Shown piece by piece: positions 62,501-64,000 of a DNA stretch of 64,000 nt. This DNA comes from Hermatobates lingyangjiaoensis (lineage: Eukaryota; Arthropoda; Insecta; Hemiptera; Hermatobatidae): positions 5,955,001 to 6,019,000 of the forward strand of contig JAPFBL010000068.1 in NCBI GenBank assembly GCA_026182355.1, written 5' to 3'. Position 1 is the first letter of the stretch. Every line of letters starts with the position of its first letter. The notes under the pieces were generated by a model that saw only the letters and a program-made list of their open reading frames with translations, did not search any database and had not been told where the DNA came from. The position numbers were made by a program, and so were the translations under genes.

Positions 62501-64000
62501 TTTATCTTATAACCTTTTTTAATGTTATACTTTGAATATTAATGAAATATTCTTTTAGCCTGTAAAGCCTTATTTATTCAATCTTACTCTATTATCTTAT
62601 ACACTTTATTTAACCTAACACTGTTTTCTTATATACCCTACTTAACCTTCCCCTGTTGTCTTATTGACAACAATACGACTCCTCCAGGGAAGGGGAAGGA
62701 AGCAAATAAGAAAAATGAAAAATACAAATTCATTTTGATAAAAAATGATAGCAGTAAAAAAAATTAATAATAATTAAAGACGAAAAGAATTATCATAACT
62801 TTTAACAACAATAAATTAATTGTTAAGCAAATGAATCTGAGACTAACCATAGTTATTGGTTTTATTAATTATAATTTCTACAAAGTTACCAGAATGTGAC
62901 ACAAATAGTGTGAAATAGTCACTGCAACTATTTAAGTGATTGTAAAAATCTAAAGAGCATTCAAGGATTTTGGACTTAATTGTTGCAAGTTGCTTATGTT
63001 TCTTTTCTTTTTAGGTAATTTTGGAAGATCTAGAGATGTTGCAGATTAAAGCTGACCGGTTCACACATACTTCTGACTACTTTGATTTAATGCTCAGTTT
63101 ATGTGAAAAAATGATAAAAGAAGGTAAAGCTTATGTTGATGACACCGAACCAGAACAGATGAAGTCAGAAAGGGAAAATAGAGTATCGTCTAAAAATAGA
63201 GACAATGGTAATATTCACATAAAAAAGGTTTAATTTGTTTTAAGTTAATATAAATCCTCATAAAGAAGTGCATAGAGTTATAAAAACACCCCGTTATACT
63301 GTTATGTTTTATATTTGTTATTCTAGCGTTTCATTTCTTTTTTCAATTTCTCTTAATTTAGTAATAAACAAGGAGTAGTAACTAATAAAATAATATTGTA
63401 TGGGTGTTCAAAGAAAACTGATATAACAGCAAGCTGTTCTAAGTTTAGAGTATCAAAATCTTAAAGACCTTCAGAAAAAGTTTCCTAACACTAGAAACAA
63501 ATTCATTTTATTATTTTAAGGGTAAATGTGACTCAGGCCACTTTGCTTTGCCTTACTCATTAGTTTTTGTTGGTTGGCACGGATGTCAAGACGTCTGAAC
63601 ATTTTATTCCTTTGAGCAATTCTTTTCTTAAATGTTAAAGTTTTAAAGTGAACAATTTTCTTTGTAAGATGGGTATGGTGGTGCATTAAAAATATACCTA
63701 TTTTGTTTTCATTGTAGACTTGTATGCCAATAAGTACTGGATGAAGGTCCAGTAATTATACATAGGATTTAATAATTATGTTTTAGTCTGACAATAATTA
63801 GATTTGGACTATTTTGGTCTACTAATGTTTGTTAAGTTATAACACAGGGATGATATTCTACTCAAGATTAGTATTTTTAATCAGAATTAATCCCTCTTCG
63901 GTCCTCAATAATATTCCCACCTTAGTTAAAATTAAATCCACATGCATTTTTCTACCATGTTCTAATTATATCGTTGTAACGCGGAATAGTCCCAAAATAG
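48752..64000 (+). CDS. EPRS, bifunctional glutamyl/prolyl-tRNA synthetase, 5' part
   Basis: Charges tRNA-Glu and tRNA-Pro within the multi-synthetase complex. Exons seen: 48752-48782 (tentative), 48953-49131, 54623-54794, 59720-60080, 62266-62392, 63015-63207. All have GT/AG borders and compatible phases, giving about 354 residues of a protein that is about 1500 long in vertebrates. Order: an N-terminal GST-like domain ([15 protein letters not shown] in exon 2; LTIADFVIW in exon 3), a charged linker, then [22 protein letters not shown]. The class I HIGH signature follows ([11 protein letters not shown], exon 62266), with RFDDTNP and [13 protein letters not shown]. The KMSKS loop, repeats and ProRS half lie beyond the right edge. 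The last exon ends phase 1 at 63207 before GTAATA. Introns of 5.5, 4.9 and 2.2 kb are full of mobile elements. Confidence 0.94.
49132..50560. other. EPRS intron, left part
   Basis: AT-rich sequence with no element recognised before 50560. Confidence 0.5.
51870..52890 (+). pseudogene. Fossil Jockey-like LINE: reverse transcriptase and RNase H remnants
   Basis: The frame at 51886-52095 has GYVDDLVI, a YxDD-type catalytic box of non-LTR reverse transcriptase, then a helical [17 protein letters not shown] segment typical of this family. Broken frames to about 52430 hold the C-terminal RT end. At about 52606-52650, SCTDGSKT matches the first catalytic box of RNase H, followed by an IHGNG-like segment near 52710. 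Stops and frameshifts make it inactive. Related blocks occur near 37200-37480 and 42660-42930. Confidence 0.65.
52963..52970. repeat. hAT target-site duplication (left)
   Basis: CTCTATCT, identical to 54120-54127 and immediately outside the terminal inverted repeat. Confidence 0.9.
52971..54119 (-). mobile_element. hAT transposon with TIRs, 8-bp TSD and transposase 3' remnant
   Basis: The left end is CAGTGGTACTCAATC and the right end is the imperfect inverse (GGTTGAGAATCCCTG). Both are followed inward by GGACCCC-type sequence, classic for one hAT group. CTCTATCT is duplicated exactly at 52963-52970 and 54120-54127. On the minus strand, frames 53870-53595 and 53691-53479 (frameshifted) encode the C-terminal hAT dimerisation region of ZBED5/FAM200-like transposases ([20 protein letters not shown]). 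At 1149 bp it is internally deleted, with no catalytic domain. Confidence 0.9.
54120..54127. repeat. hAT target-site duplication (right)
   Basis: CTCTATCT, the exact partner of 52963-52970. Confidence 0.9.
54795..55316. other. EPRS intron 3, left part
   Basis: AT-rich intronic sequence with nothing recognised. Confidence 0.5.
55317..55611. repeat. Long inverted repeat (foldback), about 105-bp arms
   Basis: Left arm 55317-55424 and right arm 55510-55611 are near-perfect inverses around an 85-bp spacer. Each arm has CCTTGAAAATGCC...GGCGAAACGTCGG, a common layout in Penelope-related terminal repeats. Non-coding. Confidence 0.9.
55612..56390. other. EPRS intron 3, AT-rich sequence
   Basis: Contains a short (TA)n run near 56300-56320. 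Nothing else recognised. Confidence 0.5.
56415..56560. repeat. Inverted repeat around a TA microsatellite
   Basis: TTCTACTTCGCGGTCGATAC at 56415 and its inverse ending at 56560 form arms of about 31 bp that flank about 80 bp of TA-rich sequence including a (TA)16-like run. Confidence 0.85.
56600..56945 (+). repeat. Terminal-repeat-like sequence 5' of Penelope remnant
   Basis: Two minus-strand hammerhead-like motifs (56618-56656 and 56869-56909, the latter CCTGATGATGA...ATCGAAACATGTCG) lie just upstream of the Penelope-like frames. PLEs are known to carry hammerhead motifs in their terminal repeats. The motif orientation is opposite to the coding frame, so these may belong to separate fragments. 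Confidence 0.4.
57065..58440 (+). pseudogene. Penelope-like element: RT C-terminus and GIY-YIG endonuclease, disrupted
   Basis: Frames in order: IKFTHEIET with a following LTIGKT (about 57110-57180), an [15 protein letters not shown] box (about 57202-57246), then a linker frame (57289-57660) ending [11 protein letters not shown]. After a 326-bp SINE the frame resumes at 57977 as [19 protein letters not shown], completing the GIY...YIG signature and the conserved Arg. The C-terminal tail continues at 58085-58382. A small local duplication (TTCAAAGAATACATTAA / TTTAAAGAATACATAAA) and stops also break it. The catalytic RT core upstream is missing. Inactive. Confidence 0.85.
57653..57976 (-). mobile_element. 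tRNA-derived SINE, copy 2, inserted in the Penelope-like frame
   Basis: Reverse-strand copy of the family at 6879. Head at 57976 with A-box-like CTAGCTCAGTGG and B box GGTTCAATCC; body with CCTCGATTTATTCACG, CGTCGTCCCTCGGAGA and TAGGCAAAATTT. The 3' tail (low-coordinate side) is a short CCTAA-type repeat. It is flanked by the target duplication AAAGATTGTGGTA at 57640-57652 and 57977-57989, which may overlap the tail by two bases. Confidence 0.92.
58480..58625 (+). repeat. Penelope-like 3' terminal sequence
   Basis: Carries TTGAAGATGGGATCC...GACCCGAAACCGG (hammerhead-like layout, 58498-58538), then CCTCAGTGGAACTAACCCATTAA. A rearranged relative lies at 38365-38490. Confidence 0.5.
58626..58810 (+). 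repeat. Possible further Penelope-like fragment
   Basis: A stop-free stretch with charged helical residues ([17 protein letters not shown]) followed by [10 protein letters not shown]. It resembles element-derived coding sequence rather than a host exon, but I cannot assign it firmly. Confidence 0.25.
58861..59160 (-). repeat. Two hammerhead-like motifs on the minus strand
   Basis: 58861-58892 reads CCTGATGACGACGATGGTCG then AAATATCG, closely like 1075-1102. 59129-59160 reads ACCTGAAGATGACTAGC then GAAAGTCGAAAGC. Both sit beside the inverted repeat at 58968-59472. Confidence 0.5.
58968..59472. repeat. Inverted repeat, 100-bp arms, 305-bp spacer
   Basis: Left arm 58968-59067 and right arm 59373-59472 are essentially identical inverses. 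The arms are stop-free in one frame, plus strand on the right arm, encoding a [21 protein letters not shown] segment. They look like fragments of an element's coding region captured in opposite orientations. Confidence 0.9.
59513..59576. repeat. (TA)n then (GA)n microsatellite
   Basis: A compound simple repeat, about 19 TA units followed by about 10 GA units, 140 bp before EPRS exon 59720. Confidence 0.9.
60081..62265. other. EPRS intron 4
   Basis: About 2.2 kb of AT-rich sequence with no recognised element. A plus frame at 61771-62016 is unrecognised and lacks splice context, so it is treated as chance. Confidence 0.5.
62266..62392 (+). CDS. EPRS exon with class I HIGH motif
   Basis: 127 nt: the last base of a Gly codon plus 42 codons, with HIGHAKAAL at the nucleotide-binding site and RFDDTNP. 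Acceptor TTTCCGTAG, donor AAG|GTAAAA. Confidence 0.95.
63208..64000. other. EPRS intron 6 (open at right edge)
   Basis: AT-rich intronic sequence. The next EPRS exon is not reached. Confidence 0.6.

Overview
This is an AT-rich eukaryotic (animal) genomic window with split, intron-rich genes and a heavy load of decayed mobile elements. No bacterial features, rRNA or CRISPR arrays were seen. The EHD protein reads closest to arthropod EHD/Past1 as I remember that family. An arthropod is therefore my best guess, and I cannot name the species.

Genes. Five loci can be supported. (1) EHD family ATPase, minus strand: first two coding exons at 25332-26131 and 22424-22532, with the 3' half not found. 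(2) TSR1, the pre-40S ribosome assembly factor, plus strand: a complete 13-exon model from 26923 to 40149, about 783 codons. (3) PIGH, a subunit of the GPI-GlcNAc transferase, minus strand, as one uninterrupted reading frame at 46697-47242. (4) An unrecognised small membrane protein, plus strand, 47685-47912. (5) The 5' quarter of EPRS (bifunctional Glu/Pro-tRNA synthetase), plus strand, from a probable micro-exon at 48752 to the right edge. EHD/TSR1 and PIGH/small-protein/EPRS are head-to-head pairs, so 26132-26922 and roughly 47243-48750 should hold divergent promoters. TSR1 (40S maturation) and EPRS (aminoacylation) are translation housekeeping genes, PIGH acts in GPI-anchor synthesis in the ER, and EHD remodels endosomal membranes. 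There is no operon-like cooperation.

Layout. 1-22.4 kb: no confident exon; it holds a fossil hAT element (2.85-5.96 kb), a tRNA-derived SINE (6.88 kb), direct and tandem repeats, and three long inverted repeats. 22.4-26.1 kb: EHD. 26.9-40.2 kb: TSR1, with repeat copies inside introns. 40.9-43.0 kb: a decayed Polinton/adintovirus-like fragment with DNA polymerase B homology and a small intact companion ORF. 43.4-45.5 kb: RTE-like and tandem repeats. 46.6-47.9 kb: PIGH and the small ORF. 48.7-64 kb: EPRS, whose introns hold a LINE reverse-transcriptase fossil, a hAT element with an exact 8-bp target duplication, a Penelope-like GIY-YIG retroelement interrupted by a SINE with its own target duplication, and several foldback repeats.

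Most notable pattern. A short motif shaped like a hammerhead ribozyme core (C-T-G-A-N-G-A, small hairpin, C-G-A-A-A) recurs at more than a dozen places on both strands. It usually lies inside long inverted repeats or next to the Penelope-like element.
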